A stretch of 64,000 bases of DNA. Source: Natrarchaeobius halalkaliphilus. Lineage in GTDB: Archaea; Halobacteriota; Halobacteria; Halobacteriales; Natrialbaceae. Within the stretch, counting starts at the first letter, position 1; every line of letters starts with the position of its first letter. The notes beneath the pieces are model-generated. The model worked only from the letters and a program-made list of their open reading frames with translations, was not told where the DNA came from and did no database searches. The stretch covers positions 310,001 through 374,000 of the forward strand of contig NZ_REFY01000004.1 of assembly GCF_003841485.1 (NCBI RefSeq), read 5' to 3'. Both the position numbers and the translations under genes were made by a program. Positions 43,497 through 53,038 of the stretch are shown one piece after another.

Positions 43497-45023
43497 ATGG
43501 CGAGCGAGCACGCCCAGAACGACCCAAGCGAAACCTACGACGAGTTCGAAACGCGAGTCGAACGAATCTCGAACGTGAGCAACGCGGCCGGAATCCTCCG
43601 GTGGGACCAGGAAGTCGTGATGCCTGCGGAGGGGACACCCGCGCGTGCACAACAGCTCTCGACGCTCTCGTCGATCAGTCACGAACTCCTGACCGCCGAC
43701 GAAACCGGGAGGTTACTCGAGGAACTCGAGTCGGCCGACCTCTCGGCCGACCGTTCGGCGGTCGTCCGCGAAGTTCGCCGTCAGTACGACCGCGAGACGA
43801 GCGTTCCGGGCGAACTGGTCGAGCAAATTTCGACGGCGACCACGAACGCCCACCCGAAGTGGAAGCGGGCCAAAGAGGAAGACGATTTCGAGGCGTTCGC
43901 ACCGGTTCTCGAGGAACTCGTCGAGTTGAAACGGGAGTACGCCGAGTGCATCGACCCGGACGCCGATCCCTACGAGGTGCTGTTTTCGGAGTACGAACCC
44001 TACATCGATCTCGAGACCGCAGAACGGGTACTCGAGCGTCTGCGCGACGAACTCGTTCCGCTGATCGACGCGATAGACGACAGCGATTCCGAACTGACCA
44101 CGGACGCCTTCGCCGGCGCGTTCGACGACGACGATCAGGAGGCTCTCGCGCGTGACGTCCTCGACGCGCTGGGCTACGACTGGAGCCGGGGCCGTCTCGA
44201 CACCGCACCGCACCCGTTCTCGTCGGGCACGCAGTTCGACGCGCGCGTAACGACTCGCTTCGAGTCCGAGGATCTGCTGGGATCGATCACCTCGACGATC
44301 CACGAGTTCGGCCACGCGAACTACACCCTCGGGCTTCCCGACGAGGGCTACGGAACGCCGCTTGGCGAGGCGCGAGATCTCTCGGTTCACGAGTCACAGT
44401 CGCGCCTCTGGGAGAACCACGTCGGTCGCTCGCGCCCCTTCTGGGAGCGGTTCCTGCCGATCGCTCGCGAGCGGTTTTCCGAACTCGAAGACGTCACTCC
44501 CGAGGCGGCCTACGAGTCGGCCAACCAGGTGTACGACGACAACCTCGTCCGGGTCGAAGCGGACGAACTCACCTATCACCTCCACATCGTGATCCGCTTC
44601 GAGATCGAACGCGACCTCGTCTCGGGCGACCTCGCGGTCGAAGACGTTCCAGAGGCCTGGAACGACAAGTACGAGGAGTATCTCGGCATCCGCCCCGAAA
44701 CCGACAGCGAGGGCTGTCTACAGGACATTCACTGGTCTCACGGAAGCTTCGGCTACTTCCCGACGTACTCCCTCGGGTCCGTCCTCGCCGCCCAGCTGTA
44801 CGCCGCCGCGGCGGCCGATCGAGGCGAGTTCGACGGTCGAATTCGCGAGGGCGAGTTCGCTGATCTCAACGGTTGGCTCCGCGAGAACGTCCACCGACAC
44901 GGCAAGCGCTACACCACGCCCGAACTGATCGAGCGAGCGACCGGAGAGGCGCTCACCGCGGACTACTTCCTCGAGTACGTCCGGACGAAATACGGCGAGC
45001 TGTACGATCTCGAGGCGTACTGA
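43497..45023 (+). CDS. Carboxypeptidase M32
   Basis: 508 residues, the family length. A metallocarboxypeptidase of the Taq/Pfu type that removes C-terminal residues. The active site HEFGH is at 269-273 (IHEFGHANYT), followed by the third ligand Glu in VHESQSRLWENHVGRS. Further family marks: GILRWDQEVVMPAEG at the start and LQDIHWSHGSFGYFPTYSLG near residue 405. Helical throughout. No signal peptide, so it is cytoplasmic. Starts ATG 43497. Confidence 0.94.
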   Translation: MASEHAQNDPSETYDEFETRVERISNVSNAAGILRWDQEVVMPAEGTPARAQQLSTLSSISHELLTADETGRLLEELESADLSADRSAVVREVRRQYDRETSVPGELVEQISTATTNAHPKWKRAKEEDDFEAFAPVLEELVELKREYAECIDPDADPYEVLFSEYEPYIDLETAERVLERLRDELVPLIDAIDDSDSELTTDAFAGAFDDDDQEALARDVLDALGYDWSRGRLDTAPHPFSSGTQFDARVTTRFESEDLLGSITSTIHEFGHANYTLGLPDEGYGTPLGEARDLSVHESQSRLWENHVGRSRPFWERFLPIARERFSELEDVTPEAAYESANQVYDDNLVRVEADELTYHLHIVIRFEIERDLVSGDLAVEDVPEAWNDKYEEYLGIRPETDSEGCLQDIHWSHGSFGYFPTYSLGSVLAAQLYAAAAADRGEFDGRIREGEFADLNGWLRENVHRHGKRYTTPELIERATGEALTADYFLEYVRTKYGELYDLEAY

Positions 45024-45189
45024 GCGACGTCGGTTCGATATCGACTTCCGCTGGCGCTCGAGCCCGAGCGTTCGTCTCGTCGAGGGGGTATTCGGCGCGA
45101 ATCTCGGGACCATCGGTCGGATATTTTCACTCCTGATTGTTCGATACAATTATATGATGGTGCGAACGAATACGTTCACGGAGAAGACA

Positions 45190-45351
45190 ATGCCGAACTG
45201 TCAGAACTGTGGTGCGTTCGTGACGGACGCCTACGCTCGTGTGTTCACACCCCGCGGTATCGACGAACCGCGCGTCTGTCCCGAGTGCGAGGACAAGATT
45301 CGTGACGGAGCCGACGTTCGCTCCGCCCGCTCACCGCGCAACCGAGAGTGA
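45190..45351 (+). CDS. Very small zinc-ribbon protein (DUF7563-like)
   Basis: 53 residues. MPNCQNCGAFVTDAYARVFT, then RVCPECEDKIRDGA, giving CxxC and CxxC, the usual zinc knuckle pair. Such haloarchaeal proteins act in regulation or protein contacts; this one's role is not known. The ATG at 45190 gives the family start; the frame reaches further upstream to 45154. A TATA-like CAATTATATG lies about 40 nt upstream of it. Confidence 0.75.
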   Translation: MPNCQNCGAFVTDAYARVFTPRGIDEPRVCPECEDKIRDGADVRSARSPRNRE

Positions 45352-45441
45352 TCGGTCGATGATCTCGACGAATTCCTCGCCCGATTGCCTCTCGACGAAA
45401 ACCCACGTCACTTATGAGCGTCGCTCCCCTGAACAGCTATA

Positions 45442-47349
45442 ATGGCTACAACGGAGACGAAGGTGACCCGGTTGTTCGGTGGTCCGGGAAGCGGGAAGAC
45501 GACCGCGTTGCTCGACCACGTCGAAGAAATTCTCGAGCAAGAGGGCGTGACGTTCCGGGACATCCTCGTCGTCTCGTACACGCGGGCAGCCGCACAGGAG
45601 ATTCGCGAACGGCTGGCGGATCGACTCGACGAAAGCCCCCGTGCGCTTCAGGGAAACGTCTGTACGATGCACGCGAAGGCGTACGATCTTCTCGATCTGT
45701 CTCGAAGCGACGTTATCGGTGAATCCGATAAGGAGGATTTCTGCGACGAGTACGGCCTCGAGTTCGAAGACGAGTACAGCGGAGCAGGCCGTCGAACCGC
45801 CCGGTCGACGACGATCGGCAACAAGATCATCGCGACGAGTCAGTGGCTCCAGCGAACCCGCCGGGAGGTTTCGGACTGGTACGACGTCCCCTTCCAGTGG
45901 GATGTCGAAGAGGTCAGGCTCCCGCCGGAGATCGACCCCAACGCACAGGAGGGCAACAAGTACACGCCGACCTGGCCAAGCGCCGACGATCGAATCGACG
46001 TCCCCGAAGCGATTCGCGCCTGGCGAACGTTCAAGGGAGAACAGGGAAAGATCGGCTTCGCGGACATGCTCGAGCGCGTCAAACAGCGATCACTGCTTCC
46101 GAGCGTGGACTATCTGGTGATCGACGAGTTTCAGGACATCACCACCCTTCAGTACGACGTCTACACCGAGTGGAAACCGCACATGACAAAAGTCCTCATC
46201 GCCGGCGACGACGACCAGGTCGTCTACTCCTGGCAAGGTGCGGATCCCGCGTTGTTGCTCGACGAAGACGTCGACGAGGACGTCATCCTTCCGAACTCCT
46301 ATCGGCTTCCCTCGAACGTGCTCAACGCCGTCAATCAGGAGATTCGTCACATCGATCAGCGCCAGGACAAAGACCTAAACCCCCGCAAAGAAGGTGGGGC
46401 GGTCGAGGCTCGTCGAAACGCGTCGATGCTCGACGTCGTCCGGATGGTCCGGCAAACGCTCGCATCGGGCGACGGCACGATCATGATCCTGTTCCGGGCA
46501 CGCTACCAGATGTTCCAGTTCATCGATGAGTTCATCACCGAAGGTGTGCCGTTTACCTCGCTGACCGATCAGCGGATGTGGACCGACAGGCTCACCCAGT
46601 ACGTCAAAGCCGTCGAAGCGATCGATCGCGGCGAAGACGTCACCGGCCTGCAAGCTCGCCGGCTCGCGGATATGCTCCAGGATTCGGCCTTCGGAAGCAA
46701 CGAGCGTGACGGCCTGTTCGACGAGATCGACGACCGACAGGAAGAATCCGGTATCGACGACCTGGAGGAGCTTCGGATCCCCGGATCCGTCATCGAAGAC
46801 CACGCGCCGTTCATGCCCGGTCCCGCCTCGGCATCCGACATGGTCAGGAAGGTCACCAACTTCCAGAAAAAGAGCGTTCGCTCGTACTTCAGCATCGGTG
46901 AGTACGCGGGAATGGAGACGGACCGCGTCCGCGTCGGGACGATTCACTCGGCAAAGGGCCGCGAAGCGGACCACGTCGTCGTCGCGACCGACCTGACCGA
47001 GAAGGTCGTCGAACAGATGGTCGCCACCATCGAAGATCGGACCCCGTCCGAGGGGGCGACCGACGTCGATTCGACCGGCGGCGTTACCGGTATTCCCGGC
47101 TGCGAGGAGTTCACCAAAACGACGTCGCCCGTCCCTATTCTGACGGACAACGAACGCCGCGTCTTCTACGTCGGCATGTCTCGAGCGCGCGAACGGCTGG
47201 TTCTGCTCGAGAACCTGGTCGACGGCGCGCCGACGCTTTCGATCGACGTCCTACTCAACAATCGACTCACCGAAACCAGCCTCGAGGACCTGATCGAGCA
47301 GGCCCAGCTACCGGACGAAGCCGAAGAGATCGAAGCCGAAGCGCCGTGA
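45442..47349 (+). CDS. UvrD/Rep-family DNA helicase (haloarchaeal type)
   Basis: 635 residues. SF1 helicase. Walker A FGGPGSGKTTALLDHV (about 12-27), motif Ia VVSYTRAAAQEIRERLADRL, Walker B YLVIDEFQDITTLQYDVY (about 225), motif III LIAGDDDQVVYSWQGADP, motif IV SYRLPSNVLNA, motif V RVGTIHSAKGREADHVVVAT and motif VI VFYVGMSRARERLVLLEN. Unwinds DNA for repair or recombination. It is shorter than bacterial UvrD. Followed by the M24-like gene with a 4-bp overlap (GTGA), so the two are co-translated. Confidence 0.92.
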   Translation: MATTETKVTRLFGGPGSGKTTALLDHVEEILEQEGVTFRDILVVSYTRAAAQEIRERLADRLDESPRALQGNVCTMHAKAYDLLDLSRSDVIGESDKEDFCDEYGLEFEDEYSGAGRRTARSTTIGNKIIATSQWLQRTRREVSDWYDVPFQWDVEEVRLPPEIDPNAQEGNKYTPTWPSADDRIDVPEAIRAWRTFKGEQGKIGFADMLERVKQRSLLPSVDYLVIDEFQDITTLQYDVYTEWKPHMTKVLIAGDDDQVVYSWQGADPALLLDEDVDEDVILPNSYRLPSNVLNAVNQEIRHIDQRQDKDLNPRKEGGAVEARRNASMLDVVRMVRQTLASGDGTIMILFRARYQMFQFIDEFITEGVPFTSLTDQRMWTDRLTQYVKAVEAIDRGEDVTGLQARRLADMLQDSAFGSNERDGLFDEIDDRQEESGIDDLEELRIPGSVIEDHAPFMPGPASASDMVRKVTNFQKKSVRSYFSIGEYAGMETDRVRVGTIHSAKGREADHVVVATDLTEKVVEQMVATIEDRTPSEGATDVDSTGGVTGIPGCEEFTKTTSPVPILTDNERRVFYVGMSRARERLVLLENLVDGAPTLSIDVLLNNRLTETSLEDLIEQAQLPDEAEEIEAEAP

Positions 47350-48488
47350 CCGAGGGATCGACCACTCGGACGCCACAGCCATCGATTCGAACGGCTCTCG
47401 AGGAGGATATTCGGGTGGAACTCGAAGCCAGCGACGCGGCGGCGTACGTTCACGTCGGACCGACGCGCGATCCCGGCGTTCGATACTGTCTGGCGGCGCA
47501 GGCCTCCGGTCGGGGCGGTCACAGTGGCGAAGACGGGTTCGCGAGCGATAGAAGACCCCTATTCGAGGCGACCGTCTCTGCGCTCGCCTTCGACGGCGAG
47601 TGGATCGTCGAGACTGCGCCGCCGCTGTCGTCGACCCACCCCGCACAGAACCTCGCCGCCCGGCTTGCCGAACGCGTCGACGGCGAGACCGTTCTTACGC
47701 CGGCACACATCCCACACGACAGCGCGCTCCACCTCGAGAACAAGGGGTTCTCGCTCGCCTCGACCGACGTCGTCGCTCGGGGACGGGGAACGAAAACCGC
47801 CGACGAACGAGCGCGTATCGAACGCGCCCAGCGAGCGGCGGGGAGGGGTATTCGACGGGCGGCGTCGCTGCTCGCGGACGCCACCGTCGAGAACGACCGC
47901 CTTCGTCTCGAGGGGGCGGAGCTGACTCCCGGTCGGCTGCGGATCGCGATCGACGAGGGGATCGTTTCGGCCGGCGGCTATCCGGCGGGGAACACGACCG
48001 TCGACCCCGGAGCCGACGACGGACCGCTTCGTTCCGGCGATCCAATCGTTCTCGGGGCGAGCCCACGCGGAGCCGCGGGGTACTACGGCGGGCTCGTCCG
48101 AACGCTCGTCGTCGACGGCGAGGGCGGTCGAGAGCGACGCGCTCACGTCGGCGTCACCCAGTCGTTTCGATCCGCGCGAGCGATGCTGACGGCCGGAGCG
48201 GAGTCCGTCAGGTCCGTCGAGACGGATCTCGAGGCGGAGATCCGTGCGTTTGGCGAAGACGACGCGGTCGAAACCCGCGTCTCCGGCGTCGGACTCGAGG
48301 CGATGGAACGTCCCGTCGACGGCGGCGATAACGTCGAACCGGGAACCGTCGTTCGGCTCGAAGCCGCGGCTCGCGTCGGCGGGAACGGCTGGATACGGAT
48401 CGCGGACGTCTTCGCGAAGGGTGAAGACGGCGTCGACCGGCTCGAGGCACCGTCGAGGTCGCTCGAGCCGTCAACCGTCCTCGAATAA
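47346..48488 (+). CDS. M24-family protein, probably without metal-peptidase activity
   Basis: 380 residues of the prolidase (pita-bread) fold. The N-terminal domain covers 1 to about 145; the C-terminal domain starts near TKTADERARIERAQRAAGRG. Of the five metal ligands (Asp, Asp, His, Glu, Glu), most seem lost: the two Asp region reads DPIVLGASPRGAAGYYGG, the His is replaced in VSGVGLEAMERPV, and the last Glu is Ala in IRIADVFAKGED; only Glu in RLEAAARV remains. It may bind peptides or proteins. GTG start overlaps the helicase stop by 4 bp. Its role next to a helicase is unclear. Confidence 0.8.
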   Translation: MTEGSTTRTPQPSIRTALEEDIRVELEASDAAAYVHVGPTRDPGVRYCLAAQASGRGGHSGEDGFASDRRPLFEATVSALAFDGEWIVETAPPLSSTHPAQNLAARLAERVDGETVLTPAHIPHDSALHLENKGFSLASTDVVARGRGTKTADERARIERAQRAAGRGIRRAASLLADATVENDRLRLEGAELTPGRLRIAIDEGIVSAGGYPAGNTTVDPGADDGPLRSGDPIVLGASPRGAAGYYGGLVRTLVVDGEGGRERRAHVGVTQSFRSARAMLTAGAESVRSVETDLEAEIRAFGEDDAVETRVSGVGLEAMERPVDGGDNVEPGTVVRLEAAARVGGNGWIRIADVFAKGEDGVDRLEAPSRSLEPSTVLE

Positions 48489-48508
48489 CCCGTTCGTTTT
48501 CGTCGTCG

Positions 48509-48769
48509 TTATCGATCTTGCTCGGGGTCGGAATCAGGGTCCGGGTCGCTCGCAACCGTGGAGCCGACTCGCTTTGCGACCAGTTCCGGAATATCGGTCG
48601 GCATCGTCAGTCGCCGCTGGACGACCACGAGCGCGACCGCGAGCCCGAGGAGGATGCCGCCGGTCGTCGTCTCGCCGCGGACCAACAGAAGCTCGAGGCC
48701 CGCGAGAGCGGCTGGAATCGCGAGAATCAACACCCCGGCGAGTTTGATCGTATCGATGAGGCCTGCCAT
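48509..48769 (-). CDS. Small membrane protein (DUF7533-like)
   Basis: 86 residues. Two membrane helices (IKLAGVLILAIPAALAGLEL; TTTGGILLGLAVALVVVQRR) and a polar acidic tail (ASDPDPDSDPEQDR). ATG 48769 gives MAGLIDTIKLAGV, the family start; the longer frame is not supported. DUF number from memory. Function unknown. Confidence 0.7.
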   Translation of the reverse strand: MAGLIDTIKLAGVLILAIPAALAGLELLLVRGETTTGGILLGLAVALVVVQRRLTMPTDIPELVAKRVGSTVASDPDPDSDPEQDR

Positions 48770-48931
48770 TGTCCACCGATAGCGCGCGAGGGTGCAAAAG
48801 TACGGCGGCAACTCCGATCGAAAACGCGACCGGGGTTATCGCGAACGCGAGAAACGCGGTGGAGGTCATCACGAACGCGTGATGCATGACGGCGTCGGAA
48901 CGCATTTATTCGTCGGCTGGTACCTCCGAGT

Positions 48932-49534
48932 ATGTTCACCGGAATCGTCGAGGAGACCGGCGAGATCATCGCTCGCGACCGGAGCGACGACGGACTTCGG
49001 CTCCGGATCGGCGCGGACGGGGTCGCGACGGGACTCGAGCACGGACAGAGTATCAGCGTCAGCGGCGCGTGTCTCACCGTCGAGCGAGACGAGGACGGGG
49101 AGTGGTTCGAGGTCTTTCTCGCGACCGAAACCCTCGAGCGAACGTACCTGGGTGAACTCGAGGTTGGCGACGCGGTCAACGTCGAGCGTGCGATGCCGGC
49201 CGACGGGCGTTTCGACGGCCACGTCGTTCAGGGACACGTCGATACCGTCGCGACGATTTCGGACGTCGAGTCCGTCGACGAGGACTGGTTCTTCGAGTTT
49301 TCCCTCCCGGCGGGGTACGAACGCTACGTCGTCGAGAAGGGATCGATCACTCTCGACGGGATCAGCCTGACCGTCGCGGATCTCGAGGACGACGGGCGCG
49401 TCACCGTCGCTATTATTCCGACGACCTACGATCTCACGACCCTCTCCGAGAAATCGGTCGGTGATCCGGTTCACCTCGAGGTCGACGTGCTCGCGAAGTA
49501 CGTCGAACGGCTGCTCGAGACTCGAGTCGAGTGA
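48932..49534 (+). CDS. ribE: Riboflavin synthase
   Basis: 200 residues. Turns two 6,7-dimethyl-8-ribityllumazine molecules into riboflavin plus a pyrimidine. Two lumazine-binding barrels: first from MFTGIVEETGEIIARD to about residue 88, second beginning FDGHVVQGHVDTVATISDVE (about 95). The key first-barrel stretch ISVSGACLTVERDEDGEWFE and second-barrel ITLDGISLTV are present. It is the bacterial-type enzyme, which haloarchaea use instead of the archaeal-type RibC. Other rib genes are not in the window. Confidence 0.95.
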   Translation: MFTGIVEETGEIIARDRSDDGLRLRIGADGVATGLEHGQSISVSGACLTVERDEDGEWFEVFLATETLERTYLGELEVGDAVNVERAMPADGRFDGHVVQGHVDTVATISDVESVDEDWFFEFSLPAGYERYVVEKGSITLDGISLTVADLEDDGRVTVAIIPTTYDLTTLSEKSVGDPVHLEVDVLAKYVERLLETRVE

Positions 49535-49588
49535 GCCGACTGGTCGGTGCGATGGAGTGTGATCGGAGTCTCGCGCTCGACCGACCGA

Positions 49589-49939
49589 TCAGGCACCGGG
49601 GACGCCGAAGGCGTTCACGCCGAGTCCGAAGAGGCTGTTGAGGACGAACAGGATGGCGAAGGCTGCGAACCAGGCGACCGCACCGATGATCGCAGCGTTG
49701 ACCCAGCCTCCGGGGTACCGCCAGTTGATGACCCACACCCAGGCCACGAGCGCGATGAGCGAACCGAAAAGCGGTATCCAGGCGGTCAGTGCCCAGGCGA
49801 TCGCGCCGAAAAGCGCCGTGACGACGGCGTGGGAGTAGTCTTCGACGTCGAGGACGAGACAGGCGCTGACGTAGATCGCCAGACCGCCGACGAGCAACGC
49901 GACAACGAACGCGACGACAGAGCCGATAATCGGAACCAT
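49589..49939 (-). CDS. Small membrane protein, paralogue of the one at 42985
   Basis: 116 residues, four helices (IIGSVVAFVVALLVGGLAIY, AVVTALFGAIAWALTAWIPL, SLIALVAWVWVINWRYPGGW, AVAWFAAFAILFVLNSLFGL) and the same GVPG-type end as the gene at 42985. ATG 49939 is preferred to GTG 49960 because TATA (49963-49970) lies 24-31 nt before it. Function unknown. Two such paralogues within 7 kb point to a duplicated family. Confidence 0.75.
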   Translation of the reverse strand: MVPIIGSVVAFVVALLVGGLAIYVSACLVLDVEDYSHAVVTALFGAIAWALTAWIPLFGSLIALVAWVWVINWRYPGGWVNAAIIGAVAWFAAFAILFVLNSLFGLGVNAFGVPGA

Positions 49940-49962
49940 CGTCGGATCGTTCCGAGTCACTC

Positions 49963-49970
49963 CATATAAA
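49963..49970 (-). promoter_or_regulatory. TATA box of the 49939 gene
   Basis: TTTATATG on the minus strand, 24-31 nt before ATG 49939, so it decides the start. Confidence 0.6.
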
Positions 49971-50086
49971 TACTGGCCGTCGTTGTCGAGCTCGCTGCCC
50001 CGATCGAGTTGGACGCGACGGCGCAGTCGCGAAAGCCCAACGATGCGGGTGCGAAGGGATTCACTGGTGCGATCGCGGGAACGGAT

Positions 50087-51094
50087 TCACCGCGTCGGCG
50101 GCTCGAACTCCGTCAGCTCCGGACTCGAGGCGTCGTCAGTGTCGTTCCTGACGCTGCTGTAGGTCCGGCGGTACCGGACGATCTTTCGGTAGAGGTAGTA
50201 GCCGATCGCGAGATCGAAGAGGATCACGTAGCCGATGAACGCGAACTCGAGAGGGATAGCGGCCAGCGAGGCGATGACGTCGGGAACGACGCTGACGGTG
50301 GAGTTGTAGGTGGCGTGTACCACCGCGGCGATCAACAGCCCTTTGACGACGAGGGGGCCGGCGTACTGCGGATTGAACTTCGCGAGCCCGAGATAGTAGC
50401 CCGCGATGGCGGAGTAGATGACGTGGCCGGGACCGACGAGCGCACGAACCGTGGTGATACCGGTCGCCGCGGTGTACAGTCCCATTTCGGTTTCAGAGAC
50501 CGTCTCCGCGATGTAGATCGCGTTCTCGATCGCGGCGAATCCGAGACCAGCGATCGCACCGTAGACGGCCCCATCGATGACCGCGTCGAAGGACTCGCTT
50601 CGGTAGGCGAAGACGCGAACCGCGAGCAGTTTGACCGTCTCCTCGACGGGACCGACGATCAGGAAGAAAAAGAGCACCGTGCCGACGAGCGGAATCGCCT
50701 CGAACCACGGTCGCGTTACGGAGTTGACGACCGCGGCGAACGTCGCGAACAGAACTGCCAGGACGAACGTCGCGACGAGCAGTCCGATCGGCTCGTTCGA
50801 CGTGATGTCCGTATACCAGATGAATCCGGCGAGCAACGCCGCGGGGACGACCGAAAGCCCGAAGAAGAGACCGAGCAGCGGCTGCTCGAGGACGAGAATA
50901 CCCGGTTGAACGAGCAACAGAAGGGTGATCGCAAGAGCGACGGCGAGGACGATCGCGCGGAGTCCGTAGTTGATCGCGTTGTAGATGCTGTACGCCAGCA
51001 CGTCGAGGAACGATCGCGGCTCCCACGTCGAGACGTCATAGAGGTCGGTCGACTGCTGATCGGCTCGTTCGACCGGATCTCGCCTGCGTTGCAT
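50087..51094 (-). CDS. PrsW family intramembrane metalloprotease
   Basis: 335 residues, about eight to nine membrane helices. The proposed metal site is visible: VGPVEETVKLLAVRVFAYR (Glu-Glu and Lys), GLGFAAIENAIYIAE and GPGHVIYSAIAGYYLG with His, and VVHATYNSTVSVV with a second His. PrsW relatives cut membrane proteins, for example anti-sigma factors in bacteria; the target here is unknown. ATG 51094 (MQRRRDPVERADQQ) is preferred to the longer frame. Confidence 0.88.
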   Translation of the reverse strand: MQRRRDPVERADQQSTDLYDVSTWEPRSFLDVLAYSIYNAINYGLRAIVLAVALAITLLLLVQPGILVLEQPLLGLFFGLSVVPAALLAGFIWYTDITSNEPIGLLVATFVLAVLFATFAAVVNSVTRPWFEAIPLVGTVLFFFLIVGPVEETVKLLAVRVFAYRSESFDAVIDGAVYGAIAGLGFAAIENAIYIAETVSETEMGLYTAATGITTVRALVGPGHVIYSAIAGYYLGLAKFNPQYAGPLVVKGLLIAAVVHATYNSTVSVVPDVIASLAAIPLEFAFIGYVILFDLAIGYYLYRKIVRYRRTYSSVRNDTDDASSPELTEFEPPTR

Positions 51095-51188
51095 GCCATC
51101 CGGTACGTTCTCCTCTCCGGTAAGCGTTCGGAGCGGCGGAGCGGTCCGACTCGGAATTAACAAAGGCGTCCCGTCCCTACGACCGGGT

Positions 51189-51563
51189 ATGCACTTCGAT
51201 CAGCGAACACAGCGGGCGCTTCGGGACGTCGGCCTCGAGACCGACGAGCTTCAGGCGGCCTCCGAATCGGTCGTCGACGCGGTCGAGGCGGACGCCGCGG
51301 CGCTCGAGGCGTTCTTCGACGCCCACGACGTGGTTCACTCGGATATGGATATGGCGCACTCGGCGTCCGAGCATCCCGAACACGCGGTCGAGCGACTCGA
51401 TCTCACGACGCACGCAAACGAGATGCGCGGCTGGCTCCGGTTCGATAGCTGGGGCGCCTTCGTCGAGAACGGCCGAATTCTGGACGACGATCTCGTCGAG
51501 TTAACCCTCGGTCCGACGATCCACGACCGGGTCCGCTTTGCGCCCGACCGCGAGACGCTATGA
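51189..51563 (+). CDS. Conserved haloarchaeal protein (DUF7532-like)
   Basis: 124 residues, mostly helical and acidic at first (MHFDQRTQRALRDVGLETDE), then VVHSDMDMAHSASEHPEH, then LTTHANEMRGWLRFDSWGAF and GRILDDDLVELTLGPTIHDR. His-rich middle without a known motif. It overlaps the FAU-1 gene by 4 bp (ATGA), so it is in one operon with it and may share an RNA role; that is inference. DUF number from memory. Confidence 0.75.
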   Translation: MHFDQRTQRALRDVGLETDELQAASESVVDAVEADAAALEAFFDAHDVVHSDMDMAHSASEHPEHAVERLDLTTHANEMRGWLRFDSWGAFVENGRILDDDLVELTLGPTIHDRVRFAPDRETL

Positions 51564-53002
51564 CGACGGTCCGGATACGCGGCATCTACGCGACCGCGAT
51601 CACCCGATTGCTCGAGCAACGCGGCTTCGAGATCGCCCAGGCCTCGGAACCGATTCGGGACCGGTTCGACGAATCGTTCGCGACCGCCCCGGCGGACGTC
51701 ACGATCGACACGACCCGCGATCGACAGGGACTCGAACTCTCGGGCGTTCCAGAGGAGGTCGAAGCGGTCGCGACGGCGCTCGAAGACGTCTCGATCGACA
51801 CCTTTCGCTGGGCGGACGACGTTCCACGCGGTGCGGTGTTCGACGCCGAGGTGGTAGCGGCGAGCGGCGGGAGCGGTGCGGTCGTCGATCTCGGAGACGA
51901 TAGGCGTGGCTATCTCCCGTACGACGCCGTCGACGGCTACGTCGACGACGGAAGCCGCTATCGACTCCAGGTACACGAACCCGCGCCACCGTGGGACGAC
52001 GACCGACCGCTGGTCGAACCGACGCTCGAGGCCCGGGGCGATCTCTGTACGCTCTCGCGGGATCGACACGGCGTCTCGGCGGCGGTTCGCGGCGCTCGTG
52101 GCGACGAACTCGTCGGAATGACCGACCTGCTGTCGATCGACCGACCGGAGGGGTGGGGGGTTCGCTGGCAACCGCCGGCGGCCGAGGCCGATCTCGAGAC
52201 GATGACGACCGCACTGGAGCGCGGCGTCGAGCGAGTACGAACCCTCGAAGACGGTCTCGCGGACGCACCTGGCGAACCCGACGAGCCGGATCGACTCCTG
52301 GCTCCGGGAGAGACCGAGTGGATCTGGTTCGGCCGCGAGTCGCGGTTCGAACTGGACGACGTCCGCCGCGACGTGGAGACGACGATGCCGGGGCACCACC
52401 GGACGAAGGCCGCCGACCGGGCCGCAAGCGCCGCGGTCGACTTCACCGAGTCGGTGACCGCCTCGATCGCGAGTGATGGCGCGTTCCCGTCGGCCGATTC
52501 GTTTCCGTTCGAGACGGTCGCCCGTCAGTTCGGTCCGACGGTCGACGATCGCCTCGAGATCGGCCACGGCAAACCCGACGGCAGGCTCGTCTCGCTCGGT
52601 CGCGGCGAGGTCACCGACTGGGGGCCCGACGGAACGCTGACGCTCGAGCGGTCGATGCGCGGTGGCGGGACGTACGACGCACTCGACGTCCCGAAGGAGG
52701 ACGGCGACGTCGCCGTCACGAAGTTCCGCGAGGGGCGGTGGTGGTATCCGACGACGTACAGAACGGCGGATGGCTCCACGAAGGGAACGTACGTCAACGT
52801 CTGTACGCCAGTCGAGCTGTTCCCGGAGCGGATACGGTACGTCGACCTCTACGTCGACGTGATCAAGCGAGCCGACGGGACGGTCGAGGTGGTCGACGGC
52901 GACGAACTCGAGGCCGCGGTCGACGACGGACTCGTCAGCGAGGAGCTCTCCGAGCGCGCGCGAAGCGTTGCCGCGGCGGTCGAGCGCGCATTCTCGAACT
53001 AA
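51560..53002 (+). CDS. FAU-1 family RNA-binding protein (RNase E/G-like)
   Basis: 480 residues. N-terminal domain MTTVRIRGIYATAITRLLEQ (alpha/beta), then an S1-like part (GAVFDAEVVAASGGSGAVVD, about 97-150), and the C-terminal DUF402 domain (YVNVCTPVELFPERIRYVDL to YVDVIKRADGTVEVVDGDEL, about 400-460). This is the FAU-1 layout, shown in Pyrococcus to bind AU-rich RNA and related by its barrel to RNase E. ATG overlaps the previous stop. Confidence 0.88.
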   Translation: MTTVRIRGIYATAITRLLEQRGFEIAQASEPIRDRFDESFATAPADVTIDTTRDRQGLELSGVPEEVEAVATALEDVSIDTFRWADDVPRGAVFDAEVVAASGGSGAVVDLGDDRRGYLPYDAVDGYVDDGSRYRLQVHEPAPPWDDDRPLVEPTLEARGDLCTLSRDRHGVSAAVRGARGDELVGMTDLLSIDRPEGWGVRWQPPAAEADLETMTTALERGVERVRTLEDGLADAPGEPDEPDRLLAPGETEWIWFGRESRFELDDVRRDVETTMPGHHRTKAADRAASAAVDFTESVTASIASDGAFPSADSFPFETVARQFGPTVDDRLEIGHGKPDGRLVSLGRGEVTDWGPDGTLTLERSMRGGGTYDALDVPKEDGDVAVTKFREGRWWYPTTYRTADGSTKGTYVNVCTPVELFPERIRYVDLYVDVIKRADGTVEVVDGDELEAAVDDGLVSEELSERARSVAAAVERAFSN

Positions 53003-53038
53003 GGGACCGATCGGACCGGACGACGAACGACGAGGCGG

